Shown: positions 18,014-27,462 of the stretch, piece after piece | Layout: each line of letters starts with the position of its first letter | How positions within the stretch are numbered: position 1 is the stretch's first letter | Assembly (NCBI RefSeq): GCF_946481715.1 | Contig: NZ_CAMLOV010000001.1 | Span: forward strand, 40,467 to 104,466 | Origin: an uncultured Mucilaginibacter sp. | GTDB taxonomy: Bacteria > Bacteroidota > Bacteroidia > Sphingobacteriales > Sphingobacteriaceae | Reading direction: 5' to 3' | DNA: 64,000 nucleotides | Notes under the pieces: generated by a model | Seen by the model: the letters and a program-made list of their open reading frames with translations, nothing else | What the model was told of the DNA's origin: nothing | Databases searched by the model: none | Translations under genes and position numbers: made by a program

Positions 18014-19456
18014 ATGAATTATTCTACATTAAAGAAAACAGCTGCCTTGTCGTTCGCTGCTTTGTTGACTGCTGGAATGGTAAGTGCGCAAGACACCACT
18101 AAAACCGTTACCACTACAACAACAGTTGCAGACACTACAATGTCGTCTGGCACATCCACTGCCAAGGTATTTGGCGGTAGGGGACAGTACAAAACCTTCA
18201 GTATCGGCATCAACGCTGGCGTAACTTCGCCATTTTTAGCCATTGGCGGCACCAACGAGTGGACCAGTGCTGACGTTTCATTAGGCTACGGCTTATCGCT
18301 TAGGTCTCAATTGGCTCATTCATTTGGCCTGCAGTTAGACTTGCATGGTGGTAAAGTACGGGCTCACAACGAAGATGCAGCGGGAAACCCAACTGCGTTT
18401 GGAACCAGAGCTGCTTTTTCTACAAACTTTTACTCTGCTACTTTAAGCGGTGTTGTTAACGTTGCTACTATCGACTACATCCGTCGTAAGAATGCAATTA
18501 ACTTCTTCATCACCGGTGGTGCTGGTTTAATTTTCTACAAACCAAGCGTTGCTACATCACTTGCTGATTATAACGCAGGTGTTTATCAGTTCTTTACTAA
18601 AACTGATAACGGCGACAATGGCCCAATTACTACCTTGCCAGCAGCTGGTTTATCTAAAAAAACAGTTAAAGAATTGGTTATACCAATTGGTGTAGGCGTT
18701 AAATTCAGATTATCTGATGCTGTTGCCCTTAACTTAGGTTATACCATGAACTTCATCGATGGCAACAACTTTGATGCTTCTTACTCTGCTGCTAAACCAC
18801 AAGCCCGCGATAAATACTCTTACGGTTACGGTGGTTTAGAATTCACCTTAGGCGGTAAAGGCAAACCAAACTTAGACTGGGTTAACCCTGTAGCTATGAT
18901 GTACGACGAATTGTACGACGAGCAATTACGCAGAGAAGTTGAAGCTCTTAAAACTCGTGTAACTAACGTTGAAAACGCAGTTACCGATCTTAAGAAAGAT
19001 TCTGACGGTGACGGTGTGTCTGACCAATTCGACAAATGCCCTAACACTCCTGCTGGTAGCGTAGTTGATGGTTCTGGTTGCGTTATCGTATTCCCAGCAG
19101 CTACTGCTCCTAAAGATTCAGCTGTTGCCGCTGCTTACAGCAACATCCAGTTTGAATTTGACAGCTCAGTATTACGTACATCATCTTACCCAACATTAGA
19201 TGCAACTTCTGCTGACTTACGTTCAACAGGTTCTACTGTACAGGTAAACGGTTACGCTTCATCTGAAGGTACTGCTGCACACAACATGTCGTTATCACGT
19301 GACCGTGCTAACTCTGTAAAAACTTACTTAGTTAACTCTGGTGTTACTGCATCTAAAGTAAAAGTTAAAGCTTTTGGCGAAACAAACCCAATTGCTGATA
19401 ACTCTACCGAAGAAGGCCGCGTACTTAACCGTCGTGTGTCATTCACCAAAAAATAA
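18014..19456 (+). CDS. OmpA-family outer membrane protein
   Basis: 480 residues from the ATG at 18014, chosen because M-N-Y-S-T-L-K-K leads into a signal peptide ending V-S-A-Q; an in-frame TTG upstream is less likely. After a Thr-rich stretch comes an N-terminal beta-barrel, a coiled linker (about 295-325), a calcium-binding thrombospondin-3-like motif D-S-D-G-D-G-V-S-D (about 330) and an OmpA peptidoglycan-binding domain (about 370-480) ending R-V-L-N-R-R-V-S-F. Codons end in T far more often than in neighbouring genes (GCT, GGT, ACT, TCT), a sign of high expression. A strong terminator follows. Likely an abundant cell-envelope tether. Confidence 0.93.
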   Translation: MNYSTLKKTAALSFAALLTAGMVSAQDTTKTVTTTTTVADTTMSSGTSTAKVFGGRGQYKTFSIGINAGVTSPFLAIGGTNEWTSADVSLGYGLSLRSQLAHSFGLQLDLHGGKVRAHNEDAAGNPTAFGTRAAFSTNFYSATLSGVVNVATIDYIRRKNAINFFITGGAGLIFYKPSVATSLADYNAGVYQFFTKTDNGDNGPITTLPAAGLSKKTVKELVIPIGVGVKFRLSDAVALNLGYTMNFIDGNNFDASYSAAKPQARDKYSYGYGGLEFTLGGKGKPNLDWVNPVAMMYDELYDEQLRREVEALKTRVTNVENAVTDLKKDSDGDGVSDQFDKCPNTPAGSVVDGSGCVIVFPAATAPKDSAVAAAYSNIQFEFDSSVLRTSSYPTLDATSADLRSTGSTVQVNGYASSEGTAAHNMSLSRDRANSVKTYLVNSGVTASKVKVKAFGETNPIADNSTEEGRVLNRRVSFTKK

Positions 19457-19483
19457 TATTCCTTTAGAATAATATTATTAAGC

Positions 19484-19518
19484 GAAAGCTCCGGATAACC
19501 CGGAGCTTTCTTTTTTTT
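19484..19518 (+). terminator. Intrinsic terminator of the OmpA-family gene
   Basis: Perfect 11-base arms GAAAGCTCCGG (19484-19494) and CCGGAGCTTTC (19500-19510), a 5-base loop, then eight T. It lies 28 bases after the stop codon. Confidence 0.93.
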
Positions 19519-19520
19519 GT

Positions 19521-19528
19521 TAATTTTG
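19521..19528 (+). promoter_or_regulatory. -7 promoter element TAATTTTG next to a start codon
   Basis: TAATTTTG followed by C is an exact TAnnTTTGY match, ending five bases before the ATG at 19533. Transcription would begin at or very near the start codon, implying a leaderless or almost leaderless mRNA. Confidence 0.5.
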
Positions 19529-19532
19529 CAAT

Positions 19533-19676
19533 ATGTATTTCTTCAGAAAAAAAGACCCTAACCGGCCTACCAGTTTCAACCTTAAGGTAATGCATATCAT
19601 CAATGCCATTGCCATCAGCATGTTTTTGCTGGGCATCATCTATAAATTGATCCAATGGTTCATCCTGAAGAAATAA
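19533..19676 (+). CDS. Small single-pass membrane protein, 47 aa (DUF6728-like)
   Basis: Short frame M-Y-F-F-R-K-K-D-P-N-R-P-T-S-F ending in W-F-I-L-K-K. Residues about 21-41 (I-I-N-A-I-A-I-S-M-F-L-L-G-I-I-Y) form one membrane helix flanked by basic residues. It has its own -7 element directly upstream and sits 30 bases before the RidA gene. The sequence resembles the small proteins catalogued as DUF6728 in Sphingobacteriales; I am not certain of that number. Function unknown. Confidence 0.75.
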   Translation: MYFFRKKDPNRPTSFNLKVMHIINAIAISMFLLGIIYKLIQWFILKK

Positions 19677-19706
19677 ACATTATATCCTGCTAATACATTA
19701 CCCCAA

Positions 19707-20087
19707 ATGAAAACCATCATCAATACCGATAACGCCCCTGCACCCATAGGCCCATACAGCCAGGCAGTTGCTACAGCCGGCCTGCTTTTTGTATCGGGCC
19801 AAATACCCATGAACCGTGCAACCGGCGAAATTATTGCCACCGGCATTACCGACGAGGCAAAACAGGTGATGGAAAATTTAAAAGCGATACTGAACGAGGC
19901 TGGTGTTGGTTTCGATAGCATTATTAAAACAACCATCTTTTTAACCGATATGCAATCCTTTGCGCAAGTAAACGAAGTATATGGCTCGTACTTTACAGCC
20001 AGCTTCCCGGCGCGCGAAACCGTGCAGGTATCGGGCTTGCCAAAAGGCGTTAATGTAGAAATATCTGTAATTGCCTCAAAAGCCTGA
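19707..20087 (+). CDS. RidA family reactive-intermediate deaminase
   Basis: 126 residues, the standard length. Cytoplasmic trimeric enzyme that hydrolyses reactive enamine/imine intermediates such as 2-aminoacrylate. Signatures A-P-A-P-I-G-P-Y-S-Q-A-V at the N-terminus, G-Q-I-P-M-N, and the C-terminal F-P-A-R-E-T-V-Q-V, whose Arg contacts the substrate carboxylate. The recG gene starts 12 bases later, so they are probably co-transcribed. Confidence 0.94.
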   Translation: MKTIINTDNAPAPIGPYSQAVATAGLLFVSGQIPMNRATGEIIATGITDEAKQVMENLKAILNEAGVGFDSIIKTTIFLTDMQSFAQVNEVYGSYFTASFPARETVQVSGLPKGVNVEISVIASKA

Positions 20088-20099
20088 CCGCTATAAAAA

Positions 20100-22208
20100 T
20101 TGAACAGCCAGCATTTTCAAACACCTGTTGAGTATTTAAAAGGCGTGGGGCTTACCCGTGCCGAGGTGCTGAAAAAAGAGCTGCAAATTTTTACGTTTGA
20201 GGATCTGCTTAAGCACTTCCCTTATAAGTATATAGACCGTACGCGGTTTTATAAAATAAAAGATATACAGCCCGATTTGCCCTATGTGCAGGTGCTTGCG
20301 CGCTTAGTATCAAAAGAAATTATTGGCGAAAAGCATACCAAACGATTAGTTGCCCAGGCTAAGGACGATACCGGCATGATAGAGCTCGTTTGGTTTCAGA
20401 GCATAAAATGGGTGGAGAAAACTCTTATACCCGGCAAGGCTTATGTGCTGTTTGGCAAGCCTGGTTTTTTTAACGGCAAGGCACAAATGGCCCACCCGGA
20501 AATGGAATTGTACAATACTGCTGCCGCACAGCAAAAGGGTACGCTTACCCTTCAACCTGCTTACAACTCTACCGAAAAATTAAAACAATTTAGCTTAGAT
20601 AGCAAAGGGTTGCAAAAACTCATAGCAGGCTTGCTGGATCAGCATGCTAAGGACATCCACGAAAACCTGCCCGCTTACCTTCTTAACCGTTTTAAATTGG
20701 CAGGCCGTGCCGACAGTTACCGCAATATCCACTTCCCGGACAATGCCGCTCAGCTAAACGAAGCTATTAACCGGTTGAAGTTTGAAGAACTGTTCTTCCT
20801 GCAACTTAAGCTCCTTAAAAACAAGCTCACCCGCGCATCCAAATTTAAGGGCAACGTATTCGGTACGGTAGGTAATTACTTTAACGAATTTTACCACCAT
20901 AAACTCCCTTTCGAGCTTACCAATCCGCAAAAGCGGGTGTTGAAAGAAATAAGGGTTGATACCCAGCGCGGCGTGCAAATGAACCGCTTGCTGCAGGGCG
21001 ATGTAGGCAGCGGCAAAACTGTAGTTGCACTAATGAGTATGCTAATCGCCATCGATAACGGTTTTCAAACCTGTATAATGGCACCGACCGAAATTTTGGC
21101 CAATCAGCATTTTCAAACCATAAAAAGCCTGGTAGGCGATGATTTTGTAGAAGTGGCGCTCCTCACAGGCTCGGTACCGCAAAAAAAGCGCAGGGTTATT
21201 CACGAAAAACTGGAAGACGGCAGCCTGAAAATATTGATAGGTACCCATGCGCTGATAGAAGATAAAGTGCAATACAAAAACCTGGGGCTGGTGGTGATTG
21301 ACGAACAGCACCGTTTCGGAGTGGAGCAACGCTCAAAACTTTGGCGTAAAAATGTAATTCCGCCGCACGTGCTGGTGATGACGGCCACCCCGATCCCCCG
21401 CACGCTGGCCATGACCTTGTACGGCGACCTGGATGTATCCGTAATTGACGAACTACCTGCAGGGCGCAAACCGATAGAGACCAAACACTTTTACGACGCG
21501 CAGCGCCTGCGCATGTTTGGCTTTATGAAACAGGAGATAGCCAAAGGCAGGCAGGTATACGTAGTTTACCCGCTGATACATGAGAGCGAGAAACTCGACC
21601 TGAAAAACCTGATGGACGGTACAGAGGTAATGAGCCGGGAGTTCCCCCTTCCGCAGTTTCGCATTAGCGTAGTGCATGGTAAAATGGCGGCGGCCGATAA
21701 GGATTTTGAGATGCAGCGCTTCATCAAAGGCGAAACACAGATAATGGTGGCCACTACCGTGATAGAGGTTGGCGTAAATGTGCCCAATGCCTCGGTGATG
21801 ATCATTGAAAACGCCGAGCGTTTCGGGCTATCGCAACTGCATCAATTGCGCGGGCGCGTTGGCCGTGGTGCCGAGCAATCGTACTGCATATTGATGACCG
21901 GCCCAAAACTAAGTAACGACGGCCGGGTGCGCATCAACACCATGGTGAAAACCAATAATGGGTTCGAGATAGCGGAGATAGACATGCAGTTGCGTGGCCC
22001 CGGCAATATAGAAGGAACACAACAAAGCGGTGTATTAGACCTTAAAATTGCCAACCTGGCCACCGACCAGGAACTATTGATACAGGCCCGCAAATGCGTT
22101 GAAGGCATATTGGAAAAAGACCCCCAGCTTGCCCTCCCCGAAAACCTTTTGCTAAACCAGCCCTTCCAGGCAAAAAATGCAGGTTTAAGCTGGGATAAGA
22201 TATCGTAA
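20100..22208 (+). CDS. recG: ATP-dependent DNA helicase RecG
   Basis: 702 residues. Branched-DNA helicase for replication-fork regression and recombination. N-terminal wedge/OB domain (about 1-270), then helicase domain 1 with Walker A G-D-V-G-S-G-K-T (about 300) and I-D-E-Q-H-R-F-G, T-A-T-P-I-P-R-T, and domain 2 with A-T-T-V-I-E-V-G-V-N-V-P-N-A and Q-L-R-G-R-V-G-R-G. The start is a TTG at 20100; the residues directly after it (F-Q-T-P-V-E-Y-L-K-G-V-G) are where the family begins and no upstream ATG is in frame within the gap, so TTG looks real. Confidence 0.97.
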   Translation: MNSQHFQTPVEYLKGVGLTRAEVLKKELQIFTFEDLLKHFPYKYIDRTRFYKIKDIQPDLPYVQVLARLVSKEIIGEKHTKRLVAQAKDDTGMIELVWFQSIKWVEKTLIPGKAYVLFGKPGFFNGKAQMAHPEMELYNTAAAQQKGTLTLQPAYNSTEKLKQFSLDSKGLQKLIAGLLDQHAKDIHENLPAYLLNRFKLAGRADSYRNIHFPDNAAQLNEAINRLKFEELFFLQLKLLKNKLTRASKFKGNVFGTVGNYFNEFYHHKLPFELTNPQKRVLKEIRVDTQRGVQMNRLLQGDVGSGKTVVALMSMLIAIDNGFQTCIMAPTEILANQHFQTIKSLVGDDFVEVALLTGSVPQKKRRVIHEKLEDGSLKILIGTHALIEDKVQYKNLGLVVIDEQHRFGVEQRSKLWRKNVIPPHVLVMTATPIPRTLAMTLYGDLDVSVIDELPAGRKPIETKHFYDAQRLRMFGFMKQEIAKGRQVYVVYPLIHESEKLDLKNLMDGTEVMSREFPLPQFRISVVHGKMAAADKDFEMQRFIKGETQIMVATTVIEVGVNVPNASVMIIENAERFGLSQLHQLRGRVGRGAEQSYCILMTGPKLSNDGRVRINTMVKTNNGFEIAEIDMQLRGPGNIEGTQQSGVLDLKIANLATDQELLIQARKCVEGILEKDPQLALPENLLLNQPFQAKNAGLSWDKIS

Positions 22209-22233
22209 CCTGAGGTTTTTCGGGTACAAATAC

Positions 22234-22241
22234 TATTTTTG
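22234..22241 (+). promoter_or_regulatory. -7 promoter element TATTTTTG
   Basis: Exact TAnnTTTG match followed by C, 17 bases before the ATG of the M28 peptidase gene. Confidence 0.5.
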
Positions 22242-22258
22242 CTTAAACACCCATCCAC

Positions 22259-23638
22259 ATGAAAAAATCCTTATTGCTCTTTACTTTGTTATTTTCCGCT
22301 GCTGCGTCGCAAGCGCAAGATTCGCTGATGCTGCGCAAGCTTTACGATGAGGCCCTGGTAAACGGCCAATGCTACCAAAACCTGCGTTACCTGTGCAAAA
22401 ACATTGGGCAACGGCTAAGTGGTTCTGCCGGTGCAGAAAAATCTGTAACGTGGAGCAAAAAACTAATGGATAGCTATGGCTTTGATAAAGTTTACCTGCA
22501 GGAATGCATGGTACCGCATTGGGTACGCGGCGCAAAGGAGCAAGCTTTTATTATTGATGGCAAAACCCGCATACCGGTACCTATTGCGGCTTTGGGCATG
22601 TCGGTTGGCACACCTGCGGCAGGCATCACCGCTAATATTGTTGAGGTAAAAAGCCTTAAAGAACTGGATGCCCTTGGCGAAAGCGTTATAAAGGGCAAAA
22701 TTGTGTTCTTTAACGGCCCGTTCGATCCGCGTTTTATCGAAACCGGCGCAGGCTACGGCGCAGCGGGCGTTCAACGTTTTGCAGGCCCGTCGGCAGCCGC
22801 AAAATACGGCGCAGTAGGGGCAATTGTACGCTCCATTACCCCCGCGCTTGACGATTACCCGCATACCGGCACTACTGTTTATGCCGAGGGTGGCGCAAAG
22901 ATCCCGGCTGCGGCAATTTCTACTTTAGCAGCCAATAAGCTCAGCAACATGCTTAAGCTTCGCAAATTGCCGCTGATAAAATTCTACTTTAAACAAAGCT
23001 GCCAAACCCTGCCCGATGTAAAATCGTACAACGTGATCGGCGAAATAACGGGCAGCGAAAACCCTAATAAATTCATCACGGTTGGCGGGCACCTCGATTC
23101 GTGGGACCTGGCCGAAGGCGCACATGACGATGGCACGGGTGTAATGCAGTCGGTAGAAGTATTGCGCATATTTAAGGCTGTTGGCTACAAACCAAAAAAC
23201 TCGGTACGTGCGGTGTTTTTTATGAATGAGGAGAACGGGCACAAAGGCGGATTAAAATATGCCGAAGTTGCTGCCCAAAACAACGAGGAGCACATTGCGG
23301 CCATAGAAACAGACGAGGGTGGTTTTACGCCTCGGGGCTTTAGTTTCCAGGGCATACCGGCAGCACAATTAAAAGCTATTAATGATAAATACGCCAAACT
23401 GTTTGAACCTTACGAGGCCGACCGGCTTGTAGCCGGTGGTGGCGGTACCGATATTGGCCCGTTAAAAGAAACTCGTCCGTCGATTGTATTGATAGGTTTC
23501 CGCCCCGATTCGCAGCGGTACTTTGATATCCACCACACGCCAAACGACGTTTTTGAGAATGTAAACAAACGCGAACTGGAACTTGGCGCAGCAACTATCG
23601 CCTCGCTGGTTTATTTGATAGACCAACACGGATTATAA
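22259..23638 (+). CDS. Exported M28 family zinc aminopeptidase/carboxypeptidase with PA domain
   Basis: 459 residues with a signal peptide (1-19, ending S-Q-A-Q). A protease-associated insert (about 100-230) precedes the zinc site: G-G-H-L-D-S-W-D, then A-H-D-D-G-T-G, the catalytic E-E in F-F-M-N-E-E-N-G, and the last ligand in D-I-H-H-T-P-N-D. The layout is that of carboxypeptidase Q/plasma glutamate carboxypeptidase-like proteins. It probably cleaves peptides in the periplasm or outside the cell. Own promoter and terminator, so a single-gene unit. Confidence 0.92.
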   Translation: MKKSLLLFTLLFSAAASQAQDSLMLRKLYDEALVNGQCYQNLRYLCKNIGQRLSGSAGAEKSVTWSKKLMDSYGFDKVYLQECMVPHWVRGAKEQAFIIDGKTRIPVPIAALGMSVGTPAAGITANIVEVKSLKELDALGESVIKGKIVFFNGPFDPRFIETGAGYGAAGVQRFAGPSAAAKYGAVGAIVRSITPALDDYPHTGTTVYAEGGAKIPAAAISTLAANKLSNMLKLRKLPLIKFYFKQSCQTLPDVKSYNVIGEITGSENPNKFITVGGHLDSWDLAEGAHDDGTGVMQSVEVLRIFKAVGYKPKNSVRAVFFMNEENGHKGGLKYAEVAAQNNEEHIAAIETDEGGFTPRGFSFQGIPAAQLKAINDKYAKLFEPYEADRLVAGGGGTDIGPLKETRPSIVLIGFRPDSQRYFDIHHTPNDVFENVNKRELELGAATIASLVYLIDQHGL

Positions 23639-23645
23639 GGAATAC

Positions 23646-23672
23646 AGGCGCGGCGTACACCGCGCCTTTTTT
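23646..23672 (+). terminator. Intrinsic terminator of the M28 peptidase gene
   Basis: Arms AGGCGCGG and CCGCGCCT around a six-base loop, followed by six T; starts seven bases after the stop codon. Confidence 0.9.
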
Positions 23673-23758
23673 GTTATAATAAAGTAACAAAACAGTATCA
23701 AAGCAGGCGTATTAAAAAACAGGTTGTAAATTGCAGCCGTCATCAATACCTCATTTCC

Positions 23759-25048
23759 ATGCCCGAAGAAGATAGTATAAGCCCCCGGATAGATTCGTTT
23801 GCAGCACTAAGGTATAAGGATTTCCGTTCGTACGTAGGTATGCGTTTTTGCTTCACCTTTGCCTACCAAATGCAAGCCGTAATAATTGGCTTTTATATTT
23901 ACCATATTACAAAAGACCCATTTGCCCTTGGGCTGGTAGGGCTTTGCGAGGCCATCCCGGCAGTAGGTATTGCGCTGTACGGTGGCTACATTGCCGATAA
24001 ATCCGAAAAGCGTAAAATGCTGTTGCTGATATTTATCGGTGTATTTATTTCCTCGCTGGTGATGTTTTTAATTACACTAAAAGGCGCGGATAATTACATC
24101 CATACCAGTTGGGTGGTTCCTATTATTTACTTAATGATATTTTTTAACGGCGTTGCCCGCGCTTTTTATGGCCCTGCTACTTTTGTTATATATACCCAAA
24201 GCATCCCAACAGAAATTTACCCCAATGCCGCTACCTGGAGTAGCAGCAGCTGGCAAATAGCCTCTATTTTAGGGCCAGCAGCGGGCGGCCTTATTTACGG
24301 CTACATGGGCATAACCGTTACCTTTGTTGTAATACTGGCGTTCCTGGCCATATCGCTGGTTTTAATTTACCTCTTACGGCCCTACCCTCCGGTTTTTGTA
24401 CCTAAGGAGAGCATTTGGAAAAGCTTATCGGAAGGGATAGACTTTGTATTTAACAGCAAAATGATGATAGGTGCAATGAGCCTCGACCTGTTCTCGGTGT
24501 TTTTTGGCGGCGCGGTTGCCTTACTGCCGGTTTTTGCCAATGAGATACTTAAGGTTGGCCCGGAAGGACTGGGCATTATGCGCGCCACCTCCTCGCTTGG
24601 TGCTGTTTTAACCATGCTGGCCATGGCACGTTTCTCGCCTATGGGTAAACCCTGGCGAAACCTTTTAATAGCGGTAACCGGGTTTGGCCTATCTATTATA
24701 TGCTTTGGGCTATCGCGCAGTTTTTACCTCTCGTTGTTTTTCCTGTTTACCGAAGGCGCATTTGATAGCGTCAGCGTAATTATACGCGGCACTATTATGC
24801 AGCTTTTAACACCCGACCATATGCGTGGGCGCGTGTCTGCGGTAAACTCCATGTTTATCGGTTCATCTAACGAGATAGGCGCCTTTGAATCGGGTACGGC
24901 GGCGCGGCTGCTGGGGACCGTCCCCGCAGTAATATTTGGCGGGAGCATGACATTGGCCATTGTAACCATCACCTACTTTAAAACAAAAATGCTTATCCCG
25001 CTTTCGTTAAACCAGATACATGCACCGGAGGCCGTTAAAAATAAATAG
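23759..25048 (+). CDS. MFS transporter of the MFS_3 / EntS-like group
   Basis: 429 residues with about 12 hydrophobic helices. The N-terminus F-A-A-L-R-Y-K-D-F-R-S-Y-V-G-M-R-F and the loop A-D-K-S-E-K-R-K-M-L-L are typical of the MFS_3 group that includes enterobactin exporter EntS. The second half repeats with D-H-M-R-G-R-V-S-A-V-N-S-M-F. Direction is probably export; the substrate is unknown. It stands alone between the M28 peptidase and the TPR regulator. Confidence 0.88.
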   Translation: MPEEDSISPRIDSFAALRYKDFRSYVGMRFCFTFAYQMQAVIIGFYIYHITKDPFALGLVGLCEAIPAVGIALYGGYIADKSEKRKMLLLIFIGVFISSLVMFLITLKGADNYIHTSWVVPIIYLMIFFNGVARAFYGPATFVIYTQSIPTEIYPNAATWSSSSWQIASILGPAAGGLIYGYMGITVTFVVILAFLAISLVLIYLLRPYPPVFVPKESIWKSLSEGIDFVFNSKMMIGAMSLDLFSVFFGGAVALLPVFANEILKVGPEGLGIMRATSSLGAVLTMLAMARFSPMGKPWRNLLIAVTGFGLSIICFGLSRSFYLSLFFLFTEGAFDSVSVIIRGTIMQLLTPDHMRGRVSAVNSMFIGSSNEIGAFESGTAARLLGTVPAVIFGGSMTLAIVTITYFKTKMLIPLSLNQIHAPEAVKNK

Positions 25049-25175
25049 TTGCATTAACCAATGTGGTTATAACGCCGCCCCATTGGCTATTAGCTAAAAA
25101 GCCCTTAATGCTGATGTTCAGGTTGCGGAACAATGCCTATATTTAATGGCTGAATTGATTACACATTAACCCCTG

Positions 25176-26948
25176 ATGTTAGAAAGGCCGAACTATTTTT
25201 TATTATTACTTACATTTTTATTGGGTGGGTTCTTTTTACCTGTTTCCCATCTATCTGCCCAAAACCCTGGCCATTATTATAGCTCAGCCGTATTTTCCGC
25301 GCTAAGGAAGCTTCCACCAAATGAACGTATCGACTCCGCGCAGTCGCTATATAAAACCCATTGCCGGAAAATGCCCGAGCCTGATGCTATGAAAGCCCTG
25401 GATGGGCTAGATAGCGTAGCAAGGGAAGCAGCCGACTTAAGGCTGGAATGTGCGGTATTTGATATGCGGGCCGACTACTATTCGGTAAACCGGGGATATA
25501 ATAACTTAAGCAGCCAATACTATGACAAGGCTATCCTGTTTGCGGAAGAACATGAACTACCCCTGGAAACTGCCGTATATATGCACCGCAAAGCCGTTTA
25601 CTATTTAATTTATAAACAAAATGTACCTGCATGCAGGTACTTCTTGTTCTCGCAGGAAAAATTCCGCGAGATCGGTTTCGATAAGGTGCCAAACATGGGT
25701 TCTTATTTTGGCCAGGTGGCAGATTTTTATTACAACATAGGCGATTACGAAAACGCGCGCGAAAACCTGCACCAGGCGCTTAAATACAGGCAGCAGCCAA
25801 TCCCCCGTTCGCGCATAAATATCTTAAACACCATAGGGCTTACTTACCGCAACAGCGCTCATTTTAATACCGCAATGCGTTATTTTAACGAGGCCTTAAC
25901 CATGGCAAAAAACAGCCGCGACAGCGTTTGGGTGGGTATTGTTACCGGCAATATTGGTTCGGTATATTTTATGCAGGGGCAGTATGCACGGGCACTTCCG
26001 CTTGTAGAAGCCGATTACGCTGTATCGTTAAAATACCGGCAAACATTAAATGCCGCCATTGCCATGCTGCGCCTGGTGAGGATAAGCATGGAAGCCAATA
26101 AACTTGAGCCGGCAACGCGGCAACTAAATACGGTAGATGAATTATTACTATCCGCAAAGGAAGACGTTTTACGGTACAGGGTAGATTACTATGAATTAAA
26201 AGCACTACTGGGCGAAAAGTTTGGTCGGATAGCAGAGGCGAACCTGTACCGCAAAAAACTCGGCCAATTAAAAGACAGCCTGGCAAGCCGGGATAACCTT
26301 GCCGCCGTGGAGCGGATCAGGCTACAATGGGAACTGGACAAAAGCAAGGCCCAACTAACGAGGCTAAAAACCAATGCCGAGCTTGGCGCTTATAAACGCA
26401 ACGCGGTAATAATAGTATTAACGTTACTGATGGTGATCATCATTTTAGTGTATAGCAGGCAGCGCTTAAAGGAAAAAAAAGATAAAGATTTACTGGCCTT
26501 AGAAAAACGGCGGCTGGATGAGGAACTAAAAAACGCATCGCTCGCCTTACACGGCTATACCGAAAACCTGATGCAAAAAAATTTGTTGATAGAGGAATTT
26601 AAAACAGAAGTTGAAAAGCTAAAGCTTAAATTAAGCAATGAAGGCGATGCCCGCGACCTGGATAACATGATGAAAGCACACATCATGACAGATGAGAACT
26701 GGAACGAATTTAAAAAACTCTTCACCAAAGCGCACCCGGCATTCTTTTTCCATTTACGCAACAAGTTCAGCCACCTTACCGATACCGACATCCGCCTGCT
26801 GGCACTGATACGGCTAAAGCTTAACAACCGCGAGATGGCGGGCATGCTGGGCATTACAACAGAGGGCGTAAAAAAAGCCAAACAGCGCCTACGCAAAAAA
26901 ATGGCTATCGATGCCGGCACTGAGATTGAGGACTTTATAATACAATAG
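25176..26948 (+). CDS. Membrane-spanning TPR regulator with C-terminal LuxR-like HTH
   Basis: 590 residues in four parts: a signal peptide (ending L-S-A-Q), a periplasmic array of tetratricopeptide repeats (about 80-380), one membrane helix (about 408-427, A-V-I-I-V-L-T-L-L-M-V-I-I-I-L-V-Y), a cytoplasmic coiled coil (about 430-500), and a helix-turn-helix (about 540-575: T-D-I-R-L-L-A-L-I-R-L-K-L-N-N-R-E-M-A then G-I-T-T-E-G-V-K-K-A). This is a one-component Bacteroidota regulator that would sense an envelope signal and bind DNA without phosphorelay. No target operon is obvious next to it. Confidence 0.85.
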   Translation: MLERPNYFLLLLTFLLGGFFLPVSHLSAQNPGHYYSSAVFSALRKLPPNERIDSAQSLYKTHCRKMPEPDAMKALDGLDSVAREAADLRLECAVFDMRADYYSVNRGYNNLSSQYYDKAILFAEEHELPLETAVYMHRKAVYYLIYKQNVPACRYFLFSQEKFREIGFDKVPNMGSYFGQVADFYYNIGDYENARENLHQALKYRQQPIPRSRINILNTIGLTYRNSAHFNTAMRYFNEALTMAKNSRDSVWVGIVTGNIGSVYFMQGQYARALPLVEADYAVSLKYRQTLNAAIAMLRLVRISMEANKLEPATRQLNTVDELLLSAKEDVLRYRVDYYELKALLGEKFGRIAEANLYRKKLGQLKDSLASRDNLAAVERIRLQWELDKSKAQLTRLKTNAELGAYKRNAVIIVLTLLMVIIILVYSRQRLKEKKDKDLLALEKRRLDEELKNASLALHGYTENLMQKNLLIEEFKTEVEKLKLKLSNEGDARDLDNMMKAHIMTDENWNEFKKLFTKAHPAFFFHLRNKFSHLTDTDIRLLALIRLKLNNREMAGMLGITTEGVKKAKQRLRKKMAIDAGTEIEDFIIQ

Positions 26949-27462
26949 TAAGCGGCTTTTGGTGTTTTCGCTCTTATTTGTCCACATTTTGTCCACCCCA
27001 TAAATTTCGCTTTAGATTACAAGCGAGTCATATTTGAAACATGTAGCAGCGCTAAAAACCTGCACGTTATTTCACCTGTAATTAATTGTTATTTAATTAT
27101 TACTTATAATGAAAGCTGCGTATATTTATATAATTAAACTTTTAGCGGTGTATTGCGCTTTAAGGATTAAGGGAGGGCAGCACTATGGCCCTTGAGTTAT
27201 ATGGCAGCAGCCGTTAGCGGCATATGGCTGCCGGGTACAGAAAGGGCAATTGGCTTAGTTCCGTTCATCCACGTTTATCTCCATAGTTCAATTACCTTTC
27301 AACCAAAGCCGGCGCCACTCAAATAATATTTATGCAGGCTTCAATAGCCTGCCGGCACGCATTCTAATATCTGGAACAGTGTGCAAGCTGGTTCTACTAA
27401 GCCAGTGTGCGTTATCACCGCTCCATGCAAAAATTTTTTACTGTTTACAAAGAGACCCCCTT
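26949..27462. other. 514-base gap without a recognisable gene
   Basis: No convincing frame. Notable are a direct repeat TTTGTCCAC twice at 26977-26996, a hairpin GCAGGCT/AGCCTGC at 27333-27351, and an imperfect repeat around GTGTGCAAGCTGG and GCCAGTGTGC near 27378-27412. The stretch is richer in A and T than the genes around it between about 27060 and 27160. Confidence 0.4.
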
